64,000 nucleotides of DNA from Allobosea sp. LC85 (GCF_000735605.1 NZ_JPKG01000016.1:99970-163969); one strand, 5' to 3'. Counted from the first letter of the stretch, positions 1-8,358 are shown. The notes: generated from the sequence alone by a model not told the origin. A program made the numbers and translations.

Positions 1-188
1 ATGCCGAGCACATGCACCTTCTCGACGGCCTTGAGCAGGTCGTCGCGGTCAAGCGCCTTGGGCAGGCGGGTCATGTTGGTATAGCCGGCCTGGACCATCA
101 GATCGGCAGCGGAATCATTGATGCCTTCAAGCAGCAGGACGCGGATCCGGTCCTTGGGCAGCGACAGGCGTTCGGTCTGGTCTGGCAT
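1..188 (-). CDS. serA: D-3-phosphoglycerate dehydrogenase, N-terminal fragment (cut by window edge)
   Basis: The first 62 codons of a minus-strand gene that runs off the left edge. The start ATG is at 188. The fragment contains RIRVLLLEGINDSAADLM, AGYTNMT and KVHVLG, which match the N-terminus of long-form (E. coli-type) SerA, where the sequence reads LLVEGVHQKA...AGYTNIE. SerA oxidises 3-phosphoglycerate to 3-phosphohydroxypyruvate, the first step of serine synthesis, in the cytoplasm. The NAD-binding domain, the catalytic residues and any C-terminal ACT domain lie outside the window, so completeness cannot be judged. The identification rests only on this N-terminal stretch. Confidence 0.8.
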   Translation of the reverse strand, partial: MPDQTERLSLPKDRIRVLLLEGINDSAADLMVQAGYTNMTRLPKALDRDDLLKAVEKVHVLG

Positions 189-285
189 GGTGCGCTTCGC
201 TTGCGGCGGGAGTTCCCTATAGACCCCGCGCATCGATATGGGCACCCCGATTTCGCATCAGCGAGATGAGTTGACGGCGCAGCGT

Positions 286-738
286 TCAGGCCTTCTCGAC
301 CACCAGCGTCGCACCATCGACGCGCACCACCCGCACCTCGGAGCCAGCCAGCAGCTCCGGCCCTGTGATTCGCCAGGATGAGTCGCCGACGCGGATGCGG
401 CCCTCTCCGCCGGTCATGGTGGCGTCGAGCTTGAAGACCTTGCCGATCAGCTGACGCCCGCGATCGTTCAGGCCCTGCGCCGCATCGGGTTCATCCGACT
501 TGCGCCTGGTCAGGGCCCGCCCCGCAAGGACACTGGCGACGGACAGGGCCGCGAAGATCAGCGCCGCGCCTTGCCAGCCCACGCCGGTCAGGCCAACCAC
601 GAGCCCGGTCAGCAGCGCGGCGAGGCCGAGCCAGATCAGGAAGACTCCGGGCGCCAGCAGCTCGCCACCAATCAGCACGAGGCCGATCACGACCCAGCCC
701 CAGCCACCGATCGATCCAAACCATTCCAGCATCGTCAT
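286..738 (-). CDS. NfeD-family membrane protein
   Basis: A 150-residue short-form NfeD protein. It begins MTMLEWFG, has about two to three hydrophobic segments in the first 80 residues (GWGWVVIGLVLIGGELLAPG and following), and then a soluble C-terminal OB-fold-like part (GKVFKLDATMTGGEGRIRVGDSSWRI). The ATG at 738 lies a few bases after the stop of the stomatin-like gene upstream. A start at 819 would put 25 extra basic residues inside that gene and is unlikely. NfeD proteins pair with SPFH/stomatin proteins in the membrane, and the two are adjacent here as in many bacteria. They are thought to organise membrane microdomains or membrane protein quality control. The exact role is unknown. Confidence 0.85.
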   Translation of the reverse strand: MTMLEWFGSIGGWGWVVIGLVLIGGELLAPGVFLIWLGLAALLTGLVVGLTGVGWQGAALIFAALSVASVLAGRALTRRKSDEPDAAQGLNDRGRQLIGKVFKLDATMTGGEGRIRVGDSSWRITGPELLAGSEVRVVRVDGATLVVEKA

Positions 739-742
739 ACCC

Positions 743-1723
743 TCAGGCGCCCGTCCGGCCGGAGGCAGGGACCGAGCCTGTGCGGCGCGCCTCGACCGCT
801 TCCTCGCCGAAAACCGCACGGGTGAGCTGCGCGATGCCGCCGACGGTGCCGGCCAGCGCCGCCGCTTCGATCGGCACGATCACCACCTTGCTGTTCTGCG
901 AGCTGGCAATGGCCTTGAGCGCATCGGTATAGCGCTCGGCGATCAGGAAGTTCGCGGCCTGGATATCGCCGCGGCTGATCGCCTCGCTGACCATGGCGGT
1001 CGCAGCCGCCTCGGCCTGGGCCAGCCGTTCGCGCGCTTCGGCATCGCGCAACGCCGCCTCCTTGCGGCCTTCGGCTGCAAGGATCTGCGATTGCTTCTGG
1101 CCTTCCGCCTTGAGGATCTCGGCCTGCCGCAGGCCTTCCGCCTCCAGCACCGCCGCGCGCTTCTCGCGCTCGGCCTTCATCTGCCGGTTCATCGCGCCGG
1201 CGATATCCGCGGGCGGCAGGATGTCCCGGATCTCGATGCGGGTGACCTTGACGCCCCAGGGCGAAGCCGCGGCATCCATCACCCGCAGCAACCGCTCGTT
1301 GATTTCGTCGCGATGCGACAGCAACTGGTCGAGATCCATCGAGCCGACGACCGTGCGGATATTGGTCATGGTCAGCACCATCAGCGCCTGATCGAGCGAC
1401 GAAACCTCATAGCAGGCCTTGGCCGCGTCGAGCACCTGATAGAAGGCGGCGGCGTCGATCCGGACGCCGGCATTGTCCTTGGTGATCGCCTCCTGGCTCG
1501 GAATGTCGAGCACCTGCTCCATGACATTCACCTTGTGACCGACCCGGTCGATATAGGGCACGATCAGGCCGAGGCCCGCACCGAGCGTGCGAGAATAGCG
1601 GCCAAAGCGCTCGATCGTATAATTATAGCCCTGCGGAACGGTACGGACGCCGAGCGCGATCGTCAGGATGACGAGCAGCACCAGAATCACGACAACGATG
1701 TCGAAACTGAAGATCTGATTCAT
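743..1723 (-). CDS. SPFH/stomatin-like membrane protein (QmcA type)
   Basis: A 326-residue protein with one N-terminal membrane anchor (residues about 5-25, FDIVVVILVLLVILTIALGV). The SPFH/band-7 domain follows (VPQGYNYTIERFGRYSRTLGAGL ... MEQVLDIPSQEAITKDNAGVRIDAAAFYQV). After it comes a long charged helix rich in Ala, Glu and Lys (EREKRAAVLEAEGLRQAEIL), typical of the coiled coil by which stomatins oligomerise. It is cotranscribed with the downstream nfeD gene, separated by only a few bases. Family members form membrane-associated rings that interact with proteases such as FtsH. The family call is firm; the client or process is not visible from sequence. Confidence 0.9.
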   Translation of the reverse strand: MNQIFSFDIVVVILVLLVILTIALGVRTVPQGYNYTIERFGRYSRTLGAGLGLIVPYIDRVGHKVNVMEQVLDIPSQEAITKDNAGVRIDAAAFYQVLDAAKACYEVSSLDQALMVLTMTNIRTVVGSMDLDQLLSHRDEINERLLRVMDAAASPWGVKVTRIEIRDILPPADIAGAMNRQMKAEREKRAAVLEAEGLRQAEILKAEGQKQSQILAAEGRKEAALRDAEARERLAQAEAAATAMVSEAISRGDIQAANFLIAERYTDALKAIASSQNSKVVIVPIEAAALAGTVGGIAQLTRAVFGEEAVEARRTGSVPASGRTGA

Positions 1724-1775
1724 TTGGCTCCGCCAGTCCGCCGGTCACGCCCTGGAGTTTCATGCTCCGGCGCTC

Positions 1776-1795
1776 AAAAAGGGGCCCGAGGCCCC
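1776..1795 (-). terminator. Rho-independent terminator after the marR gene
   Basis: On the minus strand a GGGGCC stem, a TCG loop and a GGCCCC stem are followed directly by five T residues (1776-1780). This is a textbook intrinsic terminator. It lies about 55 bases downstream of the marR stop and insulates the SPFH/nfeD pair from it. Confidence 0.8.
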
Positions 1796-1849
1796 GATGC
1801 ACGCAACCTGACGATTGCGACGATCATGTGCAAGCGGGGGCTGCATCGC

Positions 1850-2347
1850 TCAGCCTTCCAGGGCCTTTGAGACCCGCCGCATCAACTCGCCGACCATCGC
1901 GCATTCCTCGTCGCTGAGCACCAGCATCATGGCCTCGATGCGCTGGACATGGATTGCCATCGCCTTGCGCGTCAGCGCCTCGCCCTCGGGCGTCAGCCAG
2001 AGCCGGCGCACGCGGCGGTCAGCCTCATCGCCACGACGCTCGATCAGCTCGCGCCGCTCCAGCTCCGGCAACAGCATGCTCATTGCGCTACGGCCGACGA
2101 GCAGCTTTTCCGCCAGCGCCTGCTGGGTCAGGCCCGGTACATGGAAGACATTCGCAAGAACGTCATAATGCGCGAGCTGAATGCCGAGCGGCGCAAGCGC
2201 CTCGCTGAACACCTTCTTCCAGAGCGCATGCACGCGCGCGACCGCGATCCAGTTATGGAAGCGCGGCAGTTCCCAAGGGAGTACCTGCCTGTCCTTGGGC
2301 TGGGCCATGTCGGGGTTCGCGGAAATCGGCTCTTGCTTTTTGTTCAT
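1850..2347 (-). CDS. MarR-family transcriptional regulator
   Basis: A 165-residue winged-helix regulator. Helical residues about 30-60 (RVHALWKKVFSEALAPLGIQLAHYDVL) precede the recognition region QQALAEKLLVGRSAMSMLLPELERRELIERRGDEADRRVRRLWLTPEG, the usual MarR helix-turn-helix and wing with the DxRxxR-like DRRVRR motif. The ATG lies inside a repeated palindrome (see 2341-2376), so the protein probably represses its own gene. No convincing ribosome site precedes this ATG. The gene is divergent from an alpha/beta hydrolase, the likely regulatory target. The ligand is unknown; the family often senses phenolic or aromatic acids. Confidence 0.88.
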   Translation of the reverse strand: MNKKQEPISANPDMAQPKDRQVLPWELPRFHNWIAVARVHALWKKVFSEALAPLGIQLAHYDVLANVFHVPGLTQQALAEKLLVGRSAMSMLLPELERRELIERRGDEADRRVRRLWLTPEGEALTRKAMAIHVQRIEAMMLVLSDEECAMVGELMRRVSKALEG

Positions 2348-2376
2348 GGTTGAACATATTTGTTCAGCATTGAACG
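2341..2376. promoter_or_regulatory. MarR operator with four half-sites at 10-bp spacing
   Basis: Four hexamers occur exactly ten bases apart: TGTTCA (2341), TGAACA (2351), TGTTCA (2361) and TGAACG (2371), each separated by four bases. TGAACA-TATT-TGTTCA is a perfect inverted repeat and the outer hexamers extend it. The array sits between the divergent marR and hydrolase starts and covers the marR initiation codon. One turn per half-site means all four lie on the same DNA face, which suggests two or more dimers bound side by side. Assignment to the adjacent MarR protein is inference. Confidence 0.75.
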
Positions 2377-2392
2377 AACTAGAGGTCGCGCC

Positions 2393-3289
2393 ATGGCCGG
2401 TTCAGCACTCCGTATCATTCGCCCGCTCATCCGCCTCTCGAGCTTCGTTGCACCGAAGACGGCCGGGCATCTAGCCTTCAAGGCCTTTTGTACGCCGCAG
2501 CGGCGGCAACAGGGAACCGCGAAACGAAAGGCGGCCACAAAGGCCACGTCCGAGCGGCTGGCCGGCGCGACACGCCACGCCATTCCCTATCCCTGTGGCT
2601 CGGTCACCGCCTATCTCTTCGAGCCGAAGGGGCAGCAGTCGTCGGGATCAGCTCCGCCGACCGTGATCCTCCTGCATGGCTGGACCAGCGAGGCCGCCTT
2701 CATGACCGCCTTCGTCGCACCACTGACCGCGGCCGGCTTTCGTGTCGTCGCCTATGATCTGCCCGCCCATGGCGACTCGACCGGCAGCGAGCTCAACATC
2801 CCGCTCGGTGTCGCCAGTCTTGCTGCGGTCGCGCGCGCCTTCGCACCGGTCCACGCCATCGTGACCCATTCCTTCGGTGGCGCGATCGCCATGGCGGCGC
2901 TCGCACGTACCGTTCCGGGGCAGCCCACAGTCACGGCGAACCGGCTGGCGCTGATCGCAGCCCCCTCATCGATTACAGAGATCACCCGCCAGTTCGGCAC
3001 GACGATCGGTCTCGGCCGGCGCGGCCAGGCGGCGCTGGAACGGCGCATCCATGTCGTTGCCGGCAACCCGGTCGAAGCCTTCGAGGGCCGTGAGCAGCTC
3101 GCAGCGATCGCCAAGCCGACGCTGGTGATCCATTGCCGCGACGACCGGGAACTGGGCTTCCACCATGCCGAAGCTCTTGGGGCGGCTGGCCCTTGCGTCA
3201 CGCTGGAGCCCATGAAGGGGCTCGGCCACCGCCGCATCCTGCAAGCGAAGGCAGTGGTCGAAAGCGTTAGCCGGTTCGTGGCCGGTTAG
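2393..3289 (+). CDS. Alpha/beta hydrolase
   Basis: A 298-residue alpha/beta-fold hydrolase. The oxyanion region is VILLHGWTSEAA (HGW motif). The nucleophile elbow is VTHSFGGAIA (around residue 160), with Ser as nucleophile. The acid is probably in IHCRDDRELGF and the catalytic His in GLGHRRIL near the C-terminus. The ATG at 2393 is chosen because GAGG stands about eight bases upstream; an ATG at 2360 lies inside the operator. It is transcribed away from marR, so its expression is probably controlled by that regulator. The substrate (an ester or lactone is typical) cannot be told from sequence. Confidence 0.85.
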   Translation: MAGSALRIIRPLIRLSSFVAPKTAGHLAFKAFCTPQRRQQGTAKRKAATKATSERLAGATRHAIPYPCGSVTAYLFEPKGQQSSGSAPPTVILLHGWTSEAAFMTAFVAPLTAAGFRVVAYDLPAHGDSTGSELNIPLGVASLAAVARAFAPVHAIVTHSFGGAIAMAALARTVPGQPTVTANRLALIAAPSSITEITRQFGTTIGLGRRGQAALERRIHVVAGNPVEAFEGREQLAAIAKPTLVIHCRDDRELGFHHAEALGAAGPCVTLEPMKGLGHRRILQAKAVVESVSRFVAG

Positions 3290-3414
3290 GCTTCTGCGCC
3301 TGCATCGCCGTCACTCCGGGCAAGGCGCCTTGGCAGCGCCGATCCGGAAGGATCGAATCCAGGTCTCGGCTGCACCGCGGCCGCAATGGCTACGGGAGGC
3401 ACGGTGCGAAAGCG

Positions 3415-4479
3415 CTACACCCAGCCCATCAGCTCCCGGCGCACCACGGCCTCGATCACCCTGATCCCCTCATCCGAATCGTTCAGGCACGGCAAGTAGG
3501 CGAACTGCTTGCCGCCATTGTGCAGAAAGATCTCGCGGTTCTCGACATCGAGCTCTTCCAGGGTCTCCAGGCAATCCGCCGAGAAGCCTGGCGCAACGAT
3601 AGCGAGCGATTTCGTGCCTGCTTCCGCCAGCGCCTTCACCGTCTCGTCGGTATAGGGCTGCAGCCACTCATCGGGCCCGAAGCGCGACTGGAAGGTCAGG
3701 CGGAAGCGCTCTTCCGGCAGGCCGAGTTCATCGCGCAGCAGCCGCCAGGTCGTGACGCACTGGCAGTAATAAGGATCGCCCTTGAGCAGATATTCCTTCG
3801 GCATGCCATGGAACGAGCAGAGGATCACCTCCGGGTCGAAATCGAGCCTGGCGAGCGAGGTGCGCATCGAGGCGGCAAGCGCCGCGACATAGACGGGATC
3901 GTCATGATAGGGCGGCGCGACCCTGACCGCGGGCTGCCAGCGCATTTGCATCAGCGCCCGGAAAGCCTGGTCGCAGGCGGTCGCCGAGGTCGGCGCCGCA
4001 TATTGCGGGTAGAGCGGCACCATCAGGATGCGGTCGCAGCCCTGATCCTGCAGCGCCTTCAGCCGGCTCTTCACATCGGGAAAGCCGTAGCGCATCGCCC
4101 AGTCGAAGACGATGCGCTCGCCGGCGAAGGATCTCAGCCGCTCCGCGAGTTGCTCGGTCTGCGAGCGCGTGATCGTCTTCAACGGTCCCTCATTGCGCTC
4201 CTTGTTCCAGATCGAGGCATAATCCTTGCCCTTCCGGCCCGGCCGCGTCGTCAGGATGATGAGGTTGAGCAGCGGCCACCAAACCCAGCGCGAGGTCTCG
4301 ATCACCCTGCGGTCGGACAGGAATTCCTTGAGATAGGCGCGCATCGGCCAGTAGCCCGTGCCCTCCGGCGTGCCGAGATTCATCAGCAGCACGCCGATGC
4401 GCGGGCCGCGCAAGGGCGGGTGATCGGAAGGCAGCTTTGCGGAGAGCGGGCCAGCGGCGGAGTGGGTCTGGACTGTCAT
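3415..4479 (-). CDS. hemH: Ferrochelatase
   Basis: A 354-residue ferrochelatase, close to the usual bacterial length. It inserts Fe2+ into protoporphyrin IX, the last step of protoheme synthesis, at the inner face of the membrane. Visible family motifs are GVLLMNLGTPEGTGYWPMRAYL near the N-terminus, the active-site stretch ILCSFHGMPKEYLLKGDPYY containing the metal-binding His, and the C-terminal ECLE-like run GFSADCLETLEELDVENRE. The start has GGGA about six bases upstream. The gene stands alone, divergent from the exported nucleotidase. Confidence 0.96.
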   Translation of the reverse strand: MTVQTHSAAGPLSAKLPSDHPPLRGPRIGVLLMNLGTPEGTGYWPMRAYLKEFLSDRRVIETSRWVWWPLLNLIILTTRPGRKGKDYASIWNKERNEGPLKTITRSQTEQLAERLRSFAGERIVFDWAMRYGFPDVKSRLKALQDQGCDRILMVPLYPQYAAPTSATACDQAFRALMQMRWQPAVRVAPPYHDDPVYVAALAASMRTSLARLDFDPEVILCSFHGMPKEYLLKGDPYYCQCVTTWRLLRDELGLPEERFRLTFQSRFGPDEWLQPYTDETVKALAEAGTKSLAIVAPGFSADCLETLEELDVENREIFLHNGGKQFAYLPCLNDSDEGIRVIEAVVRRELMGWV

Positions 4480-4647
4480 CGATCCCGGACTTTCGTTTCT
4501 TCGTGATTTAGACGAGTTAGAGCTTTCGTCCAGCCATCAACGCCCGGGGTGCGACATCGGCACCTCTGCATGATCGGCTAACCGTTTCCGCTGGCCAGCG
4601 GCACGCGGTTTGCTAATCTGGATTTCTTCTCAACAGGGCCTTGCTCC

Positions 4648-6168
4648 ATGACCAAGCTGACCCGACGCCGCGCTCTCGGCGTCCTTGCCGCCCCGGCCGC
4701 ACTTGCCGCCACCGCGCCGGTTGCCAGGGCGCAAGCTCCGGCCCCTGCCTTCACGCTGCTGCTGCTCAACGACATCTACAAGATGAGCGACGACAAGGGC
4801 CGCGGCGGCTTCGCCCGCGCCTCTGGCATCGCCAAGGCCGAACGGGCCCGCGGCGTGCCGGTCCTCTTCTGCCACGCGGGCGACTGCTATTCCCCCTCCC
4901 TGATGTCGGGCTTCGACCAGGGCGCCCATATCGTCACGATGCAGAACAAGATGGGCATCGACGTCTTCGTGCCCGGCAACCACGAGTTCGACTTCGGCCG
5001 GGATAACTACCTCAAGCTCACCGCGGCCCAGACCTACCCGACCTTTGCCGCAAACCTGCGTGACGCTGCCGGCAATGCGCTGCCCGGCCACAAGGACTCG
5101 CAGATCTTCGAGCTCGGCGGCATCAAGGTCGGCGTCATCGGCACCACCTACGATCCAACCCCGCAGCTCTCCAATCCGGGCGACCTGAAATTCTCCTCGA
5201 CCATGGAGGCCTTGCGGCGCGAAGCGCGGGCGCTGAAGTCGCAGGGCGCCGATATCCTCGTCGGAGTCGTCCATGCCGACCGCGCCACGGACTTGGCGAT
5301 CGTGCGCTCGCGCGTCGTCGACATCCTGCTGACCGGGCACGACCACGACCTCGCCATCGCCTATGACGGCAAGGTCGTGATGGTGGAATCGAACGAGGAG
5401 GGCAATTACGTCACCGCCATCGATATCGCCGCGAAGGTGACCGGCGAGGGCACCAATCGCCGTGTCGAGTGGACGCCGACGTTCCGGGTCAACGATTCCC
5501 GCGCTGCGACGCCCGATCCGGAGGTCGCAGCGATCGTCAAAGGCTACGAGAGCGAGCTTTCCAAGGAACTCGACATCGAAATCGCGACACTCGCGGCCCC
5601 GCTCGATTCCCGCACCAGCGTAATCCGCACGCAGGAGACCGCGATCGGCAACCTGATCGCCGATGCGATCCGCGCTGCGACCGGCGCTCAGCTCGCCATC
5701 ACCAATGCCGGCGGCATCCGCGCCAACAAGCAATACCCCGCTGGCCACAAGGTCACCCGGCGCGACGTGCTGAGCGAACTGCCTTTCGGCAACGCCACCG
5801 TGATGGTCGAGATCACCGGCAAGGACGTGAAGGACGCGATCGAGAATGGGCTGAGGGATGCACCGCAAGGCGCAGGACGTTTCCCTGTGGTCTCTGGGCT
5901 CAGCTTCGAGGCCGATCTCAAGCAGCCGCAAGGCTCGCGCGTCACAGCGGTCACAGTCGATGGCAAGCCGATCGAGCCCACCGGCAAGTACACGGTCGCC
6001 TCCAACAACTTCATGCTGGATGGCGGCGACGGCTACACTGCGCTCGGCCGCGGCCGGACGCTGATCGGCCTGACCGACGGCAAGCTGATGGCGAACGAGG
6101 TCATGGTCTATCTGCGCCGGCTCGGCACGGTCGACGCCAAGGTCGAGGGACGGGCCGTCCTGAAGTGA
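4648..6168 (+). CDS. Tat-exported 5'-nucleotidase / UshA-family metallophosphatase
   Basis: A 506-residue two-domain nucleotidase. The first 29 residues form a twin-arginine signal (TRRRALGVLAAPAALAA ... ARAQ). The N-terminal calcineurin-like domain carries the metal ligands, including GNHEFDFG and GHDHDLAI; the usual first D-x-H is replaced by LLLNDIYKM. The C-terminal nucleotidase domain carries ITNAGGIRA (substrate-binding NAGGIR) and NFMLDGGDGY. Family members release phosphate from nucleotides or cyclic nucleotides in the periplasm. The stop codon overlaps the ung start, so the two genes are probably cotranscribed. Substrate preference is not readable. Confidence 0.9.
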   Translation: MTKLTRRRALGVLAAPAALAATAPVARAQAPAPAFTLLLLNDIYKMSDDKGRGGFARASGIAKAERARGVPVLFCHAGDCYSPSLMSGFDQGAHIVTMQNKMGIDVFVPGNHEFDFGRDNYLKLTAAQTYPTFAANLRDAAGNALPGHKDSQIFELGGIKVGVIGTTYDPTPQLSNPGDLKFSSTMEALRREARALKSQGADILVGVVHADRATDLAIVRSRVVDILLTGHDHDLAIAYDGKVVMVESNEEGNYVTAIDIAAKVTGEGTNRRVEWTPTFRVNDSRAATPDPEVAAIVKGYESELSKELDIEIATLAAPLDSRTSVIRTQETAIGNLIADAIRAATGAQLAITNAGGIRANKQYPAGHKVTRRDVLSELPFGNATVMVEITGKDVKDAIENGLRDAPQGAGRFPVVSGLSFEADLKQPQGSRVTAVTVDGKPIEPTGKYTVASNNFMLDGGDGYTALGRGRTLIGLTDGKLMANEVMVYLRRLGTVDAKVEGRAVLK

Positions 6169-6866
6169 GTGGTTATGCGGCGGCGCTGACGCGCTTTCTG
6201 GCAAGTCGGGCAAGCAAGGACTGGCGCGAACTCGCTGTCTTCCATCCCGGCGGTGCAGCAGCGCGGGCAGCCGCGGCTGCCGATGCCGAGCGCGCGGCGG
6301 GGCATATCGTGGCGCCCGCACCCGAACGGCTGCTCGCGGCCCTGGCGGAAACGCCGTTCGAGACAGTGCGGGCGCTCGTTCTCGGCCAGGACCCCTATCC
6401 GACCCCGGGCCATGCCAATGGCCTTGCCTTCTCCTATGTCGGCCCGCCGCCGCTGCCACGTTCGCTGGTCAATATCTACAAGGAGCGAGCCGAGGATCTC
6501 GGCCAGGTCGCACCGATCAGTGGCGACCTGTCCTCCTGGGCCTCACAGGGCGTGCTCCTGCTCAACACGGCCCTGACGGTGCGGGAAGGCGCGAGCAAGG
6601 CGGGCTCGCATCTCTCGCTCGGCTGGGGCGCGGTGACGGATGCGATCATCACCGCTGTCTCGACCTCGCGCCCGCATGTCGTTTTCCTGCTCTGGGGCGC
6701 TCCGGCCCAGGCCAAGCGCGGCCTGATCGATGAGCGCCGGCATCACGTGATCACCAGTGCGCACCCATCGCCGCTTTCGGCGCGGCGAGGCTTCTTCGGA
6801 TCGAAGCCGTTCAGCCGGGCGAATGCGTGGTTGGTAGCGAAGGGCGAGGCGCCGATCGCCTGGTGA
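6165..6866 (+). CDS. ung: Uracil-DNA glycosylase (family 1)
   Basis: A 233-residue UDG. The water-activating motif is LGQDPYPTPGHANGLAFS (canonical GQDPYH has Pro in place of His here) and the minor-groove motif is HPSPLSA. LLLNTALTVREG and VFLLWGAPAQAKR complete the family pattern. It removes uracil from DNA in base-excision repair. I choose the GTG at 6165, which overlaps the nucleotidase stop by four bases (GTGA). Other in-frame starts would either lie well inside the upstream gene or remove N-terminal residues. No strong ribosome site is present, so expression probably depends on translational coupling. Confidence 0.93.
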   Translation: MSGYAAALTRFLASRASKDWRELAVFHPGGAAARAAAAADAERAAGHIVAPAPERLLAALAETPFETVRALVLGQDPYPTPGHANGLAFSYVGPPPLPRSLVNIYKERAEDLGQVAPISGDLSSWASQGVLLLNTALTVREGASKAGSHLSLGWGAVTDAIITAVSTSRPHVVFLLWGAPAQAKRGLIDERRHHVITSAHPSPLSARRGFFGSKPFSRANAWLVAKGEAPIAW

Positions 6867-6987
6867 ATGGCGCGACGCCGTAGGATCGTTTCAAAGCGCG
6901 CCGGCCCGTGCCGGCGGACGCGGCCGCCGAGGAGCGGAGTGCAGCTATCCCGTACGCTGGCACCGGAAACGCCGGGCCGTCGCGTTA

Positions 6988-7062
6988 GATCACACTACGT
7001 TTGGACGGAATCGTCCAAACGTAGAAAACGTGATCGAATCTAATAGTTTAGAGCATGCTCTA
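6988..7062. repeat. Composite palindromic repeat, partial copy
   Basis: An outer GATCAC (6988) pairs with GTGATC (7030). Inside it a perfect 13-base inverted repeat, CTACGTTTGGACG, has arms 6995-7007 and 7012-7024. It is followed by GAATCTAATAGTTTAGAGC and the 14-base palindrome at 7049-7062. It lies between the convergent ung and PaaK-like genes and may also act as a bidirectional terminator. Its plan (GATC-bounded hairpin, then an ATCTAA/GATTCT-like linker, then a GCAT-containing arm) resembles the element at 20974-21074. The rest of 6867-7100 shows nothing further. Confidence 0.65.
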
Positions 7063-7100
7063 TGCGAAAATCCGCCGGGGTCGTGGATCTGGAGCCGCTG

Positions 7101-8333
7101 CTACCCCACCGGCCGCTCGTCGGCGATGACCTTCCCGTCATTGGGCAATGCCCCGAGCGGCAGGATCTCCACCGCTCCCTTGAGCTTCGTCACCTGCTGC
7201 AGGGTCGAGGACATCGCATCGACCAGTCCGGCCGGTTCGGCATAGATCTCGGCCTTGAGCGTCATCGTGTCGAGCTCATTGGCGCGGCCGATGACCAGTC
7301 GGAGCTTGGCGATCTCCGCGTGACGCTTGGCGATCTCGGCAACCTGCTCGGGGCGCACGAACATGCCCTTGACCTTGGCGGTCTGGTCGGCGCGCCCCAT
7401 CCAGCCCTTGATGCGTGTGTTGCTTCGTCCGCAGGCGCTTGTCCCCGGCAGCACAGCCGTGAGGTCCCCGACTGCCAGCCTGATCTGCGGGTGATGCGGA
7501 TCGAGATTGGTGACGACGATCTCACCAACCTCACCCTCGGCGACAGGATCACCCGTGCCCGGCCGCACGATCTCGACGATCAGGTTCTCGTTCAGCAGCA
7601 TGCCCTCGCGCGCCGATGTCTCATAGGCGATGATGCCGACATCGGCGGTGGCATAGAGCTGATAGGCATCGATGCCGCGCTCCTTGACCCAAGCCTGCAG
7701 TGAGGGCGGGAAGGCGGCCCCCGACACCACCGCACGCTTGATACAGGAGATATCGACGCCGCGCGCCTCGGCGGCTTCGATCAGGATCTTCAGGAAATCC
7801 GGCGTGCCGGCATAGGCCTGCGGCCGATAGGCCGAGATCACCTCCATCTGCTGCTCGGTATTGCCCGGCCCCGCCGGTATCACGGCGCAGCCAAGGGCGC
7901 GTGCAGCGGAATCCATAATGAAACCACCCGGCGTCAGGTGATAGCTGAAGGTATTGATGACGATATCGCCACGACGGAAGCCGGCCGCGAAAAGCCCGCG
8001 CGCCGCGCCCCAGGGATCAGCTCCCGTGCCCTCGGGCTCGAAGATCGGGCCGGGCGAGGTGAACAACCGGCCAAAGGACCCGGGTGATGCCGGAACGAAA
8101 CCGCCGAAGGGTGGGTTGCCCCTGTGCAGCGCCGGCAGATCGGCCTTGCGGAGCACCGGCAGGCGTGACAGCGCGTTGCGATCGGTGATCGCCGCCGGGT
8201 CGAGTCCTTTCAGCCGCTCGGCATAGGCGGGCGCGGACAAGGCAGCCTCGAGCACGGGCCTCAATCGCGCGAAGAGATCGGCTTCGCGCGCGTCGGAAGT
8301 GCGGGTTTCGAGATCGTCGAGATGATCGCTCAT
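7101..8333 (-). CDS. PaaK-like (phenylacetate-CoA ligase family) adenylate-forming enzyme
   Basis: A 410-residue member of the phenylacetate-CoA ligase family. It starts MSDHLDDLE at 8333, with AAGGA about eight bases upstream. Recognisable features are RLPVLRKADLP, FRRGDIVINTFSYHLTPGGFIMDSAARALGCAVIPAG, the AYAGTPDFL region, VVSGAAFPPSLQ, YATADVGIIAYE and the C-terminal GRADQTAKVKGMFVRP hinge. The usual Ser/Thr/Gly-rich phosphate loop (SSGTTG) is replaced by TSPGPIFEPEGTG at residues 92-104, so the ATP loop is unusual. It is the last gene of the minus-strand Liv/acyl-CoA synthetase cluster and probably activates an imported aromatic or other carboxylic acid. The substrate is unknown. Confidence 0.8.
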   Translation of the reverse strand: MSDHLDDLETRTSDAREADLFARLRPVLEAALSAPAYAERLKGLDPAAITDRNALSRLPVLRKADLPALHRGNPPFGGFVPASPGSFGRLFTSPGPIFEPEGTGADPWGAARGLFAAGFRRGDIVINTFSYHLTPGGFIMDSAARALGCAVIPAGPGNTEQQMEVISAYRPQAYAGTPDFLKILIEAAEARGVDISCIKRAVVSGAAFPPSLQAWVKERGIDAYQLYATADVGIIAYETSAREGMLLNENLIVEIVRPGTGDPVAEGEVGEIVVTNLDPHHPQIRLAVGDLTAVLPGTSACGRSNTRIKGWMGRADQTAKVKGMFVRPEQVAEIAKRHAEIAKLRLVIGRANELDTMTLKAEIYAEPAGLVDAMSSTLQQVTKLKGAVEILPLGALPNDGKVIADERPVG

Positions 8334-8358
8334 CGCTTTTGTCCTTGCGGAGCTTGGC

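Noticed and set aside
500..1870. Long open frame (456 codons) on the plus strand
   Set aside because: It is antisense to the NfeD and SPFH genes, with a composition rich in Arg, His and Asp typical of the complement of GC-rich coding DNA. The minus-strand genes have clear family motifs.
5469..6164. Upstream in-frame extension of ung
   Set aside because: The open frame continues far into the nucleotidase gene without UDG similarity. The GTG at 6165 gives the normal family length.
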